Origin: Kofleriaceae bacterium
GTDB taxonomy: Bacteria > Myxococcota_A > Polyangia > Haliangiales > Haliangiaceae
NCBI GenBank assembly: GCA_020633495.1
Contig: JACKDR010000010.1
Coordinates: forward strand, 62,001 to 126,000
Direction: 5' to 3'
Length of the DNA: 64,000 bases
Shown piece after piece: positions 28,918 through 39,937 of the stretch; within the stretch, counting starts at the first letter, position 1, and each line of letters begins with the position of its first letter. The notes under the pieces are model-generated. The model searched no databases. It saw only the letters and a list, made by a program, of their open reading frames with translations, and was not told the origin of the DNA. The position numbers and the translations under genes were made by a program.

Positions 28918-30786
28918 TCACCTCGGCGGCGCCTTGCGGCGCGACCGGATCGTCCCCGGCAGGACCTCGACCTCGATCGGCTGGTCGAAGTCGATCCGGT
29001 AGCCGCGGTCCTCGACGGTGGCGACGAAGCGCCCGTGGTGGTGCACGACGCGGCGATACGAGACCTCGACCTCGCCGATGCGCTGGTGCGGCAGGTGCTG
29101 GAGCAGGAACCCGGCGAGGCGCAGCGCCTGGGCCGGCAGCAGGCGGTGGCAGCCGTGGCTCGCGCCGTCGAAGATCGACGCCAGGTTGCCGGAGCCGTGG
29201 GTCCTCACGCCGTCGTCCTCGTAGGTCACCTCGCCGTCGCGCCCGGTGGTGACCCGCTCGTGGATCAGCATGGCCAGCCCGTACGCCGACCGGTAGCCCG
29301 GGCCCAGGACGTCGCGCTTGAGCTCGTAGTCGCCGCCGCCCAAGGACCGCACGAAGTCGTCGTCGGGCGTCGACGGCGGCGGCAGCCACGCCGGCGCGAC
29401 GTACAGCTGCCGCCACACGAAGGCGCCCGCCGGCGACTCCTTCCACCTCTGCTCGACGTCGCCGCCGCGCAGCCGCTCGTCCTGCCAGCCTCCGATCGTC
29501 GTCGGCCACCGCACCAGCGGCACGCGCCGGTCGCCGTCGACGGCGTAGACCACCAGCGCGGGTCGGCGCGCCACCGCGCGCGTCCGCGGCGACGGGTCGT
29601 ACCAGACGTCGCCGCGATCGATCTCGACCGCGACGGCGAGCGCCGCGTGGTACCCGGGCAGCGCCGGCAGGCGGACCGCGACCTCCGCGGGCGGATCGTC
29701 GAGGAAGGCGCGGACCGCCGCCGGGTCGACCCAGCCGAGCGCGCGCGCCGCCGCGGCGGTGGCCTCGGCGATCCGATCCGGCGCGGCGTCGGGCAGCGAC
29801 TCGTGGCCACGCACCTGGCCGCACCGCGCCGGCTCGAGGCGGTAACCCAGGACCAGGTCGGGGCCCGCGCCGGCGCTGCCGTCCTCGATCAGCCCGGTCG
29901 CGGTCACGACCCGCTCGCGCAGCACGCGCAGCGCCGCCCGCAGGTCCGACGCGCGCGCGTCCTCGAGCAGCACGGCCCGGGTGTCGTCGTCGACGGTGCC
30001 GGTGGGGATCAGCGCGTTGCGGGCCTGGAACGCCGCCACCGGCGTCGCGGTGCGCCAGGTGTAGAGGCCGTCGACGCCACGGTCGTCGAGCAGGCCGTCG
30101 CACGCCAGGTGCCGCTGCACCGCGGTCACGGCGTCGAGGTAAGCGTCGGCCGCGCGCGACCGCGCCACCCGCTTGCGGAAGTAGCCGTCGACCGCGGCCA
30201 GCGCGTCGAGATCGGCGAGGCCGCGGTGGCGCAGCTCCCAGGCGAGGTCGTCGCGCAGGTCGCGGGCCCGGTCGCGCCGCCGCCGCGCGGCGTCCCGTGA
30301 CTCCTCGTGGAGCGCGTCGGTGCGCGCGACCAGCGCCGCGTCGTCGACCGCGTCGTGGCACCGGTGACGGTCGTCGTCGTCGAGGCGCGCGTGGATGACC
30401 CGCAGCGACGGCAGGATCCCGTAGCTCTCGAGGTAGCGATCGCGTTCGGCGGGCGTGCGGTCGTCGCCGGCGTCGGCGTAGCGCTCGTCGGCGAGCGCCA
30501 GGTAGGTGTCGCGGTAGCGGGGCGCGTCGGCGTCGCCCTCGGCGGCCAGCGCGAGCGGCGTCCAGGCCGCGGACAGATCGAGGCGCGTGAGGTCCCGCGC
30601 CGCCAGCTCGTCGCGGCACACTCGCTCGGTGACGTGGCCGCCGTCGTAGACCGGGACCGCGTCGCACTGCTCGCCGGCGGTCGCCCCCGAGGTCGGCCCC
30701 GCCGACGACGCCCCGCGGAGCGCGAGCGAGGTGACGGCCGCGACCGCGGCCGCGACGATCGATCGGACCCGGGACGACACCACCAC
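28918..30786 (-). CDS. L,D-transpeptidase (YkuD-type) with peptidoglycan-binding region
   Basis: About 622 aa. It should make 3-3 or lipoprotein cross-links in peptidoglycan, outside the inner membrane. The catalytic signature is complete near the C-terminus: HGSGNLASIFDGASHGCHRL, with the nucleophile Cys at about 546 in SHGCHRL. In the middle, VDGLYTWRTATPVAAFQARN and IPTGTVDDDTRAVLL resemble a PG_binding_1 repeat. The N-terminus has a weak signal sequence (IVAAAVAAVTSLALRG). Three in-frame GTG codons (30786, 30783, 30780) follow a GAGG. The last has the best spacing, so the start is uncertain by two codons. The gene begins right after the stop of the Cys-rich lipoprotein gene, hence co-transcription. 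Confidence 0.88.
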   Translation of the reverse strand: MVVSSRVRSIVAAAVAAVTSLALRGASSAGPTSGATAGEQCDAVPVYDGGHVTERVCRDELAARDLTRLDLSAAWTPLALAAEGDADAPRYRDTYLALADERYADAGDDRTPAERDRYLESYGILPSLRVIHARLDDDDRHRCHDAVDDAALVARTDALHEESRDAARRRRDRARDLRDDLAWELRHRGLADLDALAAVDGYFRKRVARSRAADAYLDAVTAVQRHLACDGLLDDRGVDGLYTWRTATPVAAFQARNALIPTGTVDDDTRAVLLEDARASDLRAALRVLRERVVTATGLIEDGSAGAGPDLVLGYRLEPARCGQVRGHESLPDAAPDRIAEATAAAARALGWVDPAAVRAFLDDPPAEVAVRLPALPGYHAALAVAVEIDRGDVWYDPSPRTRAVARRPALVVYAVDGDRRVPLVRWPTTIGGWQDERLRGGDVEQRWKESPAGAFVWRQLYVAPAWLPPPSTPDDDFVRSLGGGDYELKRDVLGPGYRSAYGLAMLIHERVTTGRDGEVTYEDDGVRTHGSGNLASIFDGASHGCHRLLPAQALRLAGFLLQHLPHQRIGEVEVSYRRVVHHHGRFVATVEDRGYRIDFDQPIEVEVLPGTIRSRRKAPPR

Positions 30787-30787
30787 C

Positions 30788-31834
30788 TCAGCACCCCGGC
30801 GCGGTGCACGTGCCGCCGTCGCAGGCGTGCAGGCACTGCGCCTCGCTCGTGCACGCCTCGCCGTTGTCGACGCGCCGCACGCAGGTGTCGGTCGCGGTGT
30901 CGCAGGCGAGGTCCTCCTGACACGTGAGGACCAGCGAGCCCGGCTGCAGGCAGGCCGCGCCGTCGCCCGGCAGCGCCGTGCACGTCCCGCTGGCCTCGCC
31001 GGAGGCGACCAGGCACACCGTGCCGACCGGGCACGCGCTCGGCGCCGACGTGGCGCACGCCGCCGATGGCGACGACGGCGCCCGGCACTCCCACGCGTCG
31101 CCGGTGGTGTCGAGCGCGGCGCACACCAGCGCGGCGGTGCACAGCTGGCCGGCGCCGGGATCGCAGGGCTCGCCGAGCCCGGCGGTGAAGACCAGGGCGC
31201 GGCACGTGCCGGTGGTCTCCCCGGTCGCGCGATCGCAGTTGAGCCCCAGCGGACACGGGTGCTGGTTGTCGCAGGTGTCGCCGGCGGTCAGCATCGTGGC
31301 GCAGGCGCCGCCGACGCAGTCGAGCCCGGCCTGGCAGCCGTCGTCACCGGCGCACGCCGCGGCGACGCCGCCGCGCGGCGCGCAGGTCCCCGGGCACGCC
31401 GCGTCGAGCTCGCAGAACAGGCCGGCGGCGCACTGCCACGAGCTGTCGCAGGCGCCGCCGGTGGTCACGGCGCCGACGATCGCGTCGTCGCAGCCGGGGA
31501 CGTCGACCAGCAGGTTGCTGACCAGGTCGGCGCACGCGGCCTCGGGGAGGCCGTCGAGGCAGCGCCGCAGGGCCTCGCCGTCGTAGCTCACCGTGCCGTC
31601 GGCGACCCAGGCCTCGAGCCCGGCGAGCGTGCCGTTGCGGTACTGGTAGGCGCCGACCTCGCACGCGGTCTGGGACAAGAGCGCCAGCCCCAGGACGCTG
31701 CAGTCGGTGAGCCGCTCGCACATCGCGACGCCGACCTCGGAGGCGGCGACGTCGAGCTCGACGGTCGGCGGCGTGGAGCCGTCGGAGCAGCCGACGGCGG
31801 TCAGGACGGACAGCAGCACGGCGCGACGCGACAT
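30788..31834 (-). CDS. Cys-rich Dickkopf-like lipoprotein
   Basis: A 348-aa surface lipoprotein. The signal peptide MSRRAVLLSVLTAVGC ends in a lipobox at Cys16. The mature protein has more than 30 cysteines in repeated blocks such as GGACDSSWQCAAGLFC, GDTCDNQHPCPLGLNC, GEPCDPGAGQLCTAALVC and GEACTSEAQCLHAC. Their spacing resembles the disulphide-rich 'Dickkopf N-terminal-like' repeats frequent in myxobacterial lipoproteins. A first domain (residues 30-120) is helical. GAGGTG lies 6 nt before ATG 31834. The next gene, an L,D-transpeptidase, starts 1 nt after its stop, so the two are coupled. The role is probably structural or binding at the cell surface; ligands are unknown. Confidence 0.8.
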   Translation of the reverse strand: MSRRAVLLSVLTAVGCSDGSTPPTVELDVAASEVGVAMCERLTDCSVLGLALLSQTACEVGAYQYRNGTLAGLEAWVADGTVSYDGEALRRCLDGLPEAACADLVSNLLVDVPGCDDAIVGAVTTGGACDSSWQCAAGLFCELDAACPGTCAPRGGVAAACAGDDGCQAGLDCVGGACATMLTAGDTCDNQHPCPLGLNCDRATGETTGTCRALVFTAGLGEPCDPGAGQLCTAALVCAALDTTGDAWECRAPSSPSAACATSAPSACPVGTVCLVASGEASGTCTALPGDGAACLQPGSLVLTCQEDLACDTATDTCVRRVDNGEACTSEAQCLHACDGGTCTAPGC

Positions 31835-31972
31835 GGTGCACCTCGTGCCGATCCATCCACGCAAGCCGCGTTCCCGGCCGCGGCCCCGGATTCCCCCCAC
31901 CGCGGCGCCGTGACCGGCGCGGGTGCGCAAGTCGCGACGCGGCGCGGCGGCGCCGGCGCAGAAGTCGCGCGA

Positions 31973-33628
31973 TCAGCGGCGGCCGGCGATCGCCGCGACG
32001 AAGCCGGCGACGCCGACGTCCTCGAGCGCGAGCCCGGCGGCGTGACCGGCGGCGGCGGCCTCGGCGCCGAGGCGCGCGCCGACCTCGCGCAGGAACTTGG
32101 CCTGCAGCGCCGGCTCCATCGTGGCCTGCGCCATGGATCCGGCGGGCAGGTCGACGCGCTGGGCCTCGACGGTGCCGTCGAGCAGCTCGATCGTGACCCG
32201 GTTGGGGAAGTACAGCGGGATGCCGTCGCCGCGCCCGGGCCGCGGCGCGTTCTGGCGCCCGCGCAGCGCCAGCCGCACCCAGTTGACCGCCTCGCGCGCG
32301 CGCAGGAGGCTCGACCCGTACTGCTCGCGGTAGCGCCGGACCAGGCGCAGCCAGTCGGCGGGCCGCAGCGATCGCAGCGCCTGCTTGCCGGTCGGGATCG
32401 ACCGCGCGCTGCCCAGGACCCGCGCGGTCAGCGCCGGATCGTGCTCGACGACGATCTTGGCGTACCACGCGCGCAGCGCGTCGGCGTTGGCCTCCAGCCA
32501 CGCGGTCTCGGCCTCCTCGCCGGTGAACCGCCCGGCGTGCATGACCACCGCCACGGTCAGGCCGAGATCGAACGACACGCCCACCGGCGACAGGTCGGGC
32601 GCGTCGGCGCCGGCGTACTCGCGGGCGAACCGGTTGACCTCGTCGCCGAGCTTGCTGGTGGCGACGACGACGCGCCGGACCTGATCGAGCGCGGGGCGCT
32701 CGGTGCGGACCAGGCTCTCGGCCGCCTCGCACGCGGTCTGGAAGTAGTGACACACCGGCGCGGTCTTGATCGTCAGCGACGTGATCGCCCACAGCGTGCC
32801 GAGGTCGCCGAGCATCTCGGGCAGCGGCTGGAACGTGAAGCGCTGCCAGAAGCCGCGCCGGTCCTCGAGGACGTCGAGCGCGCCGGTCATGCCAGCGCGG
32901 GCCAGGTACGCGGCCTGGATGCCGATCTGGGTCGGCACCGACGCCGCCAGCAGCTTGGACGTGGGCCCGAAGAACGCCGGCTGCAGCGCGAACGGCGGCT
33001 GCGCCAGCGCGATCGCCAGGGCGTGGGCGCTGCGCGTGGCGTCGAGGCCGAGCAGCGACGCGGTCGCCGCCGCCGCGCCGACCAGGTGGATGAACGTCCA
33101 CATCTGGCCGTTGAGCGGGCCGAGGAAGCTCGACGCGCCGAGCCGGCCCGCGATCTCGTTGGCGACCACGACCGCGGTGACCAGGTCGCGGCCGTCCTTG
33201 CCCTCGGCCTCGGCGACCGCGAGCGCGGCGAACACCGCCGAGTGGCAGGTGTGGCCCATCCAGATGATGTCGTCGTAGTCCTGCGCCATCGAGAACGCGG
33301 CGTTGACGAACGCGGCGTCGGCAGGCGCCAGCCGCGCGCCGGTCGCCACCACCGTCGACGGGCCGGCGCCGTGCGGCAGGCCGTCGAGCAGGCGCGCCAG
33401 CTCGGGCGCACGCGCGGTGGCGTGCGCCGCGGCGACCATGTCGAGGATCTGGTAGCGCGCGGCGCGGCGCGCCGCCTCGGGCAGGTCGGCCCACCGGGTC
33501 GCGGCGACCCACGCGCCGAGCGGCGCCAGCGCGCCGCCGCCGGTGACGACGTCGCCGCCGCCGCCCGCGCCGCCACCGTCGCCGCCGCCGCCACCGCCGC
33601 GCGCGCTCATCTCGGCCGGGCCGGTCAC
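31973..33628 (-). CDS. MmgE/PrpD family protein (2-methylcitrate dehydratase-like)
   Basis: A 551-aa cytoplasmic enzyme of the MmgE/PrpD fold, whose known members dehydrate 2-methylcitrate or decarboxylate cis-aconitate. Family traits include the helical N-terminal lobe (RRAARYQILDMVAAAHATAR), AFVNAAFSMAQDYDDIIWMG with the DYDD block, GHTCHSAVFAALAVAEAEG, the NEIAGRLG helix and IKTAPVCHYFQTACEAA. A Gly/Asp/Ala low-complexity stretch follows the start. GTG 33628 is chosen because it overlaps the GMC oxidoreductase stop as GTGA. Pairing with a flavin oxidase is not the usual methylcitrate-cycle context, and no PrpB or PrpC is present, so another hydroxy-acid substrate is likely. Confidence 0.82.
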   Translation of the reverse strand: MTGPAEMSARGGGGGGDGGGAGGGGDVVTGGGALAPLGAWVAATRWADLPEAARRAARYQILDMVAAAHATARAPELARLLDGLPHGAGPSTVVATGARLAPADAAFVNAAFSMAQDYDDIIWMGHTCHSAVFAALAVAEAEGKDGRDLVTAVVVANEIAGRLGASSFLGPLNGQMWTFIHLVGAAAATASLLGLDATRSAHALAIALAQPPFALQPAFFGPTSKLLAASVPTQIGIQAAYLARAGMTGALDVLEDRRGFWQRFTFQPLPEMLGDLGTLWAITSLTIKTAPVCHYFQTACEAAESLVRTERPALDQVRRVVVATSKLGDEVNRFAREYAGADAPDLSPVGVSFDLGLTVAVVMHAGRFTGEEAETAWLEANADALRAWYAKIVVEHDPALTARVLGSARSIPTGKQALRSLRPADWLRLVRRYREQYGSSLLRAREAVNWVRLALRGRQNAPRPGRGDGIPLYFPNRVTIELLDGTVEAQRVDLPAGSMAQATMEPALQAKFLREVGARLGAEAAAAGHAAGLALEDVGVAGFVAAIAGRR

Positions 33629-35448
33629 GCCGCGCGCTCCTCGGCCGGCGCCGCGACGACGTCGCCGCCGCCGGCGACCTGGGCCAGCACGATGTCCATC
33701 GCGCGCTCGGCGATCGCGGTGATCGTCAGCGCCGGGTTGGGGCCGACCGACACCGGGATGATCGAGCCGTCGAGCACGATCAGGTTGGGCAGGCCGAAGA
33801 CCCGGCCGGCGTGATCGACGACGCCGTCGTCGGGGCTGGTCCCCATCGGTACACCTCCCTGGTTGTGCGGCACCTCCATGCGCCCGAGCAGCTTGAACGG
33901 GACGTGGGGCAGCCAGTAGGCCCCGGCGGCCTTGCCGACCAGCTTGCCGAGCTTCTCGAGGTAGCCGTAGAAGTCGCGGTTGGCGGCGGTGTCGTAGTCG
34001 ATCACCGCCCGCCCGTCGCCGGTGAGCCGGAACGTGCCGAAGGCGTGGTCGCGGCCCATGCTGAGCAACGGGATCGGGTAGGTGCGGGCCAGCGCGCCCA
34101 GCGGCGGCACGACGACGCGCAGCACCCGCGACACCGCGTGGATCCGTCGATAGGACCGCGGCCGGAACCGGCCGGTGATGCCGCTGATCATCATCGCGAC
34201 CAGGACCCCGCCGGGGGTCGGGTAGCGGCCGCTCTCGATGTACGCACCCTGGCTCTTGCCGTCGGGGCCCTTGAACCGGATGTTGTCGCTGTTGGTGGTG
34301 CCGAGGTCGGGGTCGTACGACGGCCGCGACACCAGCAGGCCGGCGTAGTAGGCGAGCGCGCCGGCGCCGGCGCCCCACCACTGGTGCAGGATCAGGCACA
34401 CCACCATCGCGACGAAGCCCAGCCACGACAGCCACAGGCCGCGGAACGGGATGATCAGCGTGAGGTAGTCGCCGTTGCTGGTGTAGCGCTGGCCGACGTG
34501 CGGCCCCAGCTCGGGCAACGTCGCGTGGACGTCGCGGTTGCGCAGCAGCAGCTCGCTCGAGCCGACCGCGCCGGCGGCGACGACGACGCGGTCGGCGACG
34601 ATCGTGTGCGGCTCGCGCTGCGGCGGCGGTCGCCACGGCAGCCAGCGGCGGCGCACCGTCGCCCAGCCGCCGGGCGGCGGCACGTGGCGGACGTAGTGGA
34701 CGCGGTAGCGGCCGTCGGCGAGGCGCTCGATGCGATCGGCCTCGCACAGCGGCCGGATCTCGGCGGGCCTGGCCGCGCGCTCGGCGAGGAAGAGGTAGTT
34801 GCGGTCGAGCGAGTTCTTGGCGTCGATGTCGCCGCCGAGGATCGACTGCTCGCGCGGGTCGTAGTAGCGCTGGGTGCAGCCGTGCGGGTTGACGAACTCG
34901 GCCCCCGGCGTGCCGCCCTCGGGCGCGAAGCTGATGCCGAGGTGGACCGGGCCCCAGTCCTCGACGAGCTCGGGGTGCTGCGCCTGCAGGCGCTGCCCGG
35001 CCTGGAACATCAGCTGGGTCGCGCGCACGCTCCGGTACGGCTCCCAGTCGGGGTACGGCGCGCCGCCGAGGATGGCCTCGGCGCGGTCGTAGTAGCCGGT
35101 CATGTCGCTGGCGCCGATCGCGGCGGGGAAGCCGTCCCAGTCGTCGCGACGCTTGAGGGTGCCGGCGTAGACGTGGGAGCCGCCGCCGACCGCGGCGCCG
35201 ATCCACGGGATGATCGGCTTGCCGCGCGCCTGCAGGTCGTGGAAGCCGTAGGCGGCGCGGTGCGGCTTCCAGAACACGTCGAGGTCGGCCTGGAAGCGGT
35301 CGCGGCGGACCCGGTCGCCGCGCTCCAGCACGACCACCTGGTGGCCGGCCTCGGCGAAGCGCAAGGTCGCGACCGCGCCGCCGAACCCGGAGCCGATCAC
35401 CAGCACCTCGGTGTGGTCCTCGTCGGGCGTCGCCGTGGGATCCGCCAT
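33625..35448 (-). CDS. GMC-family FAD oxidoreductase with an internal hydrophobic insert
   Basis: A 607-aa flavoenzyme related to cholesterol oxidase/GMC alcohol oxidases. The FAD Rossmann motif is VLVIGSGFGGAVATLRFAEA (about 20-39), with the ribose-binding VVVLERGDR strand. The internal SSELLLRN block and the C-terminal NQGGVPMG...PNLIVLDGSIIP (in part), VGPNPALTITAIAERAM are characteristic. Between about 336 and 372 lies an insert of two hydrophobic stretches (LWLSWLGFVAMVVCLILHQW; AGALAYYAGLLV), unusual for a soluble GMC enzyme and perhaps a membrane hairpin. The start is ATG 35448, 7 nt after a TATCAT box. It is coupled to MmgE/PrpD by a GTGA overlap. It probably oxidises a hydrophobic alcohol or sterol-like substrate. 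Confidence 0.85.
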   Translation of the reverse strand: MADPTATPDEDHTEVLVIGSGFGGAVATLRFAEAGHQVVVLERGDRVRRDRFQADLDVFWKPHRAAYGFHDLQARGKPIIPWIGAAVGGGSHVYAGTLKRRDDWDGFPAAIGASDMTGYYDRAEAILGGAPYPDWEPYRSVRATQLMFQAGQRLQAQHPELVEDWGPVHLGISFAPEGGTPGAEFVNPHGCTQRYYDPREQSILGGDIDAKNSLDRNYLFLAERAARPAEIRPLCEADRIERLADGRYRVHYVRHVPPPGGWATVRRRWLPWRPPPQREPHTIVADRVVVAAGAVGSSELLLRNRDVHATLPELGPHVGQRYTSNGDYLTLIIPFRGLWLSWLGFVAMVVCLILHQWWGAGAGALAYYAGLLVSRPSYDPDLGTTNSDNIRFKGPDGKSQGAYIESGRYPTPGGVLVAMMISGITGRFRPRSYRRIHAVSRVLRVVVPPLGALARTYPIPLLSMGRDHAFGTFRLTGDGRAVIDYDTAANRDFYGYLEKLGKLVGKAAGAYWLPHVPFKLLGRMEVPHNQGGVPMGTSPDDGVVDHAGRVFGLPNLIVLDGSIIPVSVGPNPALTITAIAERAMDIVLAQVAGGGDVVAAPAEERAA

Positions 35449-35455
35449 CGCGGGC

Positions 35456-35461
35456 ATGATA
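35456..35461 (-). promoter_or_regulatory. Leaderless-type -10 box, TATCAT (GMC operon)
   Basis: TATCAT lies 7 nt before ATG 35448. Together with the box at 35498 it forms a divergent promoter pair inside 61 bp. Confidence 0.55.
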
Positions 35462-35497
35462 GCGCCGCGACGCCGGCGGTCGGCCGCCGCGATGGGC

Positions 35498-35503
35498 GAT
35501 AAT
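35498..35503 (+). promoter_or_regulatory. Leaderless-type -10 box, GATAAT (phosphoesterase gene)
   Basis: GATAAT, one base from the TATAAT consensus, lies 6 nt before ATG 35510. There is no Shine-Dalgarno. Confidence 0.55.
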
Positions 35504-35509
35504 CGCGGC

Positions 35510-37968
<2,459 letters not shown>

Positions 37969-37972
<4 letters not shown>

Positions 37973-38784
37973 GCCCGCCCGACGCCCCCAGCCCGCTCGC
38001 CCAGCCGCTACCGTGGAACCTGGTCGCCGACGCCTACGTCGACGAGGTCATGCCGCACTTCGAGCGCTACGCCGAGGAGGCGCTGCGCACCGTCGGGGTC
38101 GCCGCCGGCCAGCGCGTCGTCGACGTCGCCACCGGCCCCGGCACCCTGGCGCTGCTGGCGGCGCGCCGCGGCGCCCGCGTCGACGCCCTCGACTTCTCCG
38201 ACGAGATGATCGCGCGGCTGCGCGCCCGCGCCGCCGCCGCCGGCGTGGCCATCGACGCGACCACCGGCGACGGCATGGCCCTGCCCTACCCCGACGCCAC
38301 CTTCGACGCCGGCTTCTCGATGTTCGGGCTGTTCGTGTTCGCCGACCGCGACCGCGGCTTCCGCGAGCTGCGCCGGGTCCTGGTCCCGGGCGGCCGCGCC
38401 GTCGTCACCAGCTGGCCGCCGTTCGCGCGCTCGCCGGCGCTGTCGACGATGATGAGCGCGGTGCGGGCCCGCCTGCCCGGCCTCCAGGCCGGCAGCGCCG
38501 ACGCCCCGCTCGGCGACGCCGCGACCTTCACCGCCGAGATGACCGCCGCCGGCTTCCGCGACGTCGCGGTCCGCGAGGTCGAGCACACCCGCCGCTACGC
38601 CGACGCCGACGACTTCTGGTCGTCGATGAGCCGGACCCTGCCGCCGCTGGTGATGCTGGCCCGCAAGCTCGGCGACGGCTGGCCGACGGTCGCGGCCGGG
38701 CTCCAGGCCGACCTGCGGGCCGCGCTCGGCGACGGCCCGCTCGACGTCCCGATGCCGGCCTGGCTCGGCGTCGGCACCGCCTGA
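37969..38784 (+). CDS. Class I SAM-dependent methyltransferase (UbiE-like)
   Basis: A 271-aa soluble methyltransferase. Motif I is VVDVATGPGTLALLAARRGA (SAM-binding GxG loop), followed by VDALDFSDEMIARLRARA (motif II acidic residue), a TTGDGMALPYPDATFDAGFS block (motif III region) and ELRRVLVPGGRAVVTSW (motif IV/V). This order matches ubiquinone/menaquinone-type enzymes and many small-molecule O- or C-methyltransferases. CAGGAGC lies 7 nt before ATG 37969, which overlaps the phosphoesterase stop. Coupling suggests both act on one metabolite; the methyl acceptor is unknown. Confidence 0.85.
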
Positions 38785-38828
38785 CCGACGAAGCGCGCGC
38801 GATCGCCCCGACCGCCCGCGGTCCCGGG

Positions 38829-38834
38829 TATCCT
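38829..38834 (+). promoter_or_regulatory. Leaderless-type -10 box, TATCCT (kinase gene)
   Basis: TATCCT lies 8 nt before GTG 38843; no Shine-Dalgarno is present. Confidence 0.5.
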
Positions 38835-38842
38835 GGCCCCTG

Positions 38843-39853
38843 GTGGCCAGCCAGGATCCCATCGGCGCCGTCCTCGACGGCCGGTACCGGGTCGTGTCCC
38901 GGATCGCCGACGGGGCCATGGGCGCGGTGTTCCGCGGCGAGCGGATCAAGCTGGGCCGCGCGGTCGCGATCAAGTTCCTCCACGCCCAGCTCGCCGACGA
39001 GCCGCGGTTCCGGCAGCGCTTCGAGATCGAGGCGCGGACCATGGCCAAGCTCGATCATCCGCACTGCGGCGCGGTGATCGACGTCGGCCAGCACGGCGAC
39101 ATGCCGTACCTGGTCATGGAGTTCATCCAGGGCGTCGACCTGCGCCACGTCCTCGACGACGGTCGCCTGGCCCCGCTGCGCGCCGCGGCGATCGCGCGCC
39201 AGGTCCTGGCCGGGCTGGCCCACGCCCACGAGGTCGGGATCATCCACCGCGACGTCAAGCCGGCCAACGTCATGCTCGCGGACCGCACCGGCCTCGGCGA
39301 GCAGGTCCGGCTGCTCGACTTCGGCCTGGCCCGGCTGCGCGAGCAGAGCACCGGCCTCACCGTCGGCATCGCGATCGGCACGCCGGCGTACATGGCGCCG
39401 GAGCAGGCGACCAGCGGCCCCGTCGATCACCGCACCGATCTGTACGCGTGCGGCGTCCTGCTGTTCGAGATGCTGACCGGCGACAAGCCGTTCGTCGCCG
39501 ACGAGCCGGTCGAGATCCTGCGCCACCAGCTGCACAGCCCGCCGCCGCGGCTGGCCGACAAGGTGCCGGGCGTCGACTTCGGCGGCCTCGAGCAGGTCGT
39601 GGCCAAGGCGATGGCCAAGGCCCCCGCCGACCGCTACGGCTCGGCGCTCGAGATGGCGGCGGCGCTCGACGACGCGATCGCGCGCCTGGCCGCCCCGCCG
39701 CCGACGACGGTGGCCGCGCCGCCGCCGCCGCCAGCGCCGCCGATCGTGCCGGTCCCCGAGGAGGTGCGGCTGCGCCGGCGCCGCCTGACCATCGCCGGCG
39801 CGGTCACCGCGGCGATCCTCGCGATCGGGCTGATCGCGCGCCTGGCGAGCTGA
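38843..39853 (+). CDS. Ser/Thr protein kinase with C-terminal membrane anchor
   Basis: A 336-aa Hanks-type kinase. The kinase domain (about 12-275) has the [11 protein letters not shown] loop, VAIKFLHA (catalytic Lys), [19 protein letters not shown] and [14 protein letters not shown], all intact, so it should be active. A proline-rich linker ([14 protein letters not shown]) follows, then [26 protein letters not shown], a single membrane helix (given in part) that ends the protein with almost nothing beyond it. It has no extracytoplasmic sensor, unlike the kinase at 17086, so input must come from a partner protein or the membrane. The start is GTG 38843. The downstream gene is a Kef-type antiporter; a regulatory link is possible but unproved. 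Confidence 0.9.
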   Translation: MASQDPIGAVLDGRYRVVSRIADGAMGAVFRGERIKLGRAVAIKFLHAQLADEPRFRQRFEIEARTMAKLDHPHCGAVIDVGQHGDMPYLVMEFIQGVDLRHVLDDGRLAPLRAAAIARQVLAGLAHAHEVGIIHRDVKPANVMLADRTGLGEQVRLLDFGLARLREQSTGLTVGIAIGTPAYMAPEQATSGPVDHRTDLYACGVLLFEMLTGDKPFVADEPVEILRHQLHSPPPRLADKVPGVDFGGLEQVVAKAMAKAPADRYGSALEMAAALDDAIARLAAPPPTTVAAPPPPPAPPIVPVPEEVRLRRRRLTIAGAVTAAILAIGLIARLAS

Positions 39854-39906
39854 CCTCACCGGCGTCGTCTCCTGCCCGGCCGCGGTACAGCGGCGGATCC
39901 ACCGAG

Positions 39907-39912
39907 TATCCT
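39907..39912 (+). promoter_or_regulatory. -10 box TATCCT upstream of the antiporter gene
   Basis: TATCCT is 25 nt before ATG 39938, further away than in the leaderless genes; a leader of about 18 nt is implied. Confidence 0.35.
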
Positions 39913-39937
39913 CGGCGCGCGGCTGCGCCGCCCGCCG

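Noticed and set aside
33540..33605. A CRISPR- or repeat-like GC stretch
   Set aside because: It is a run of Gly/Asp/Ala codons in the N-terminus of the MmgE/PrpD protein, with no spacer structure.
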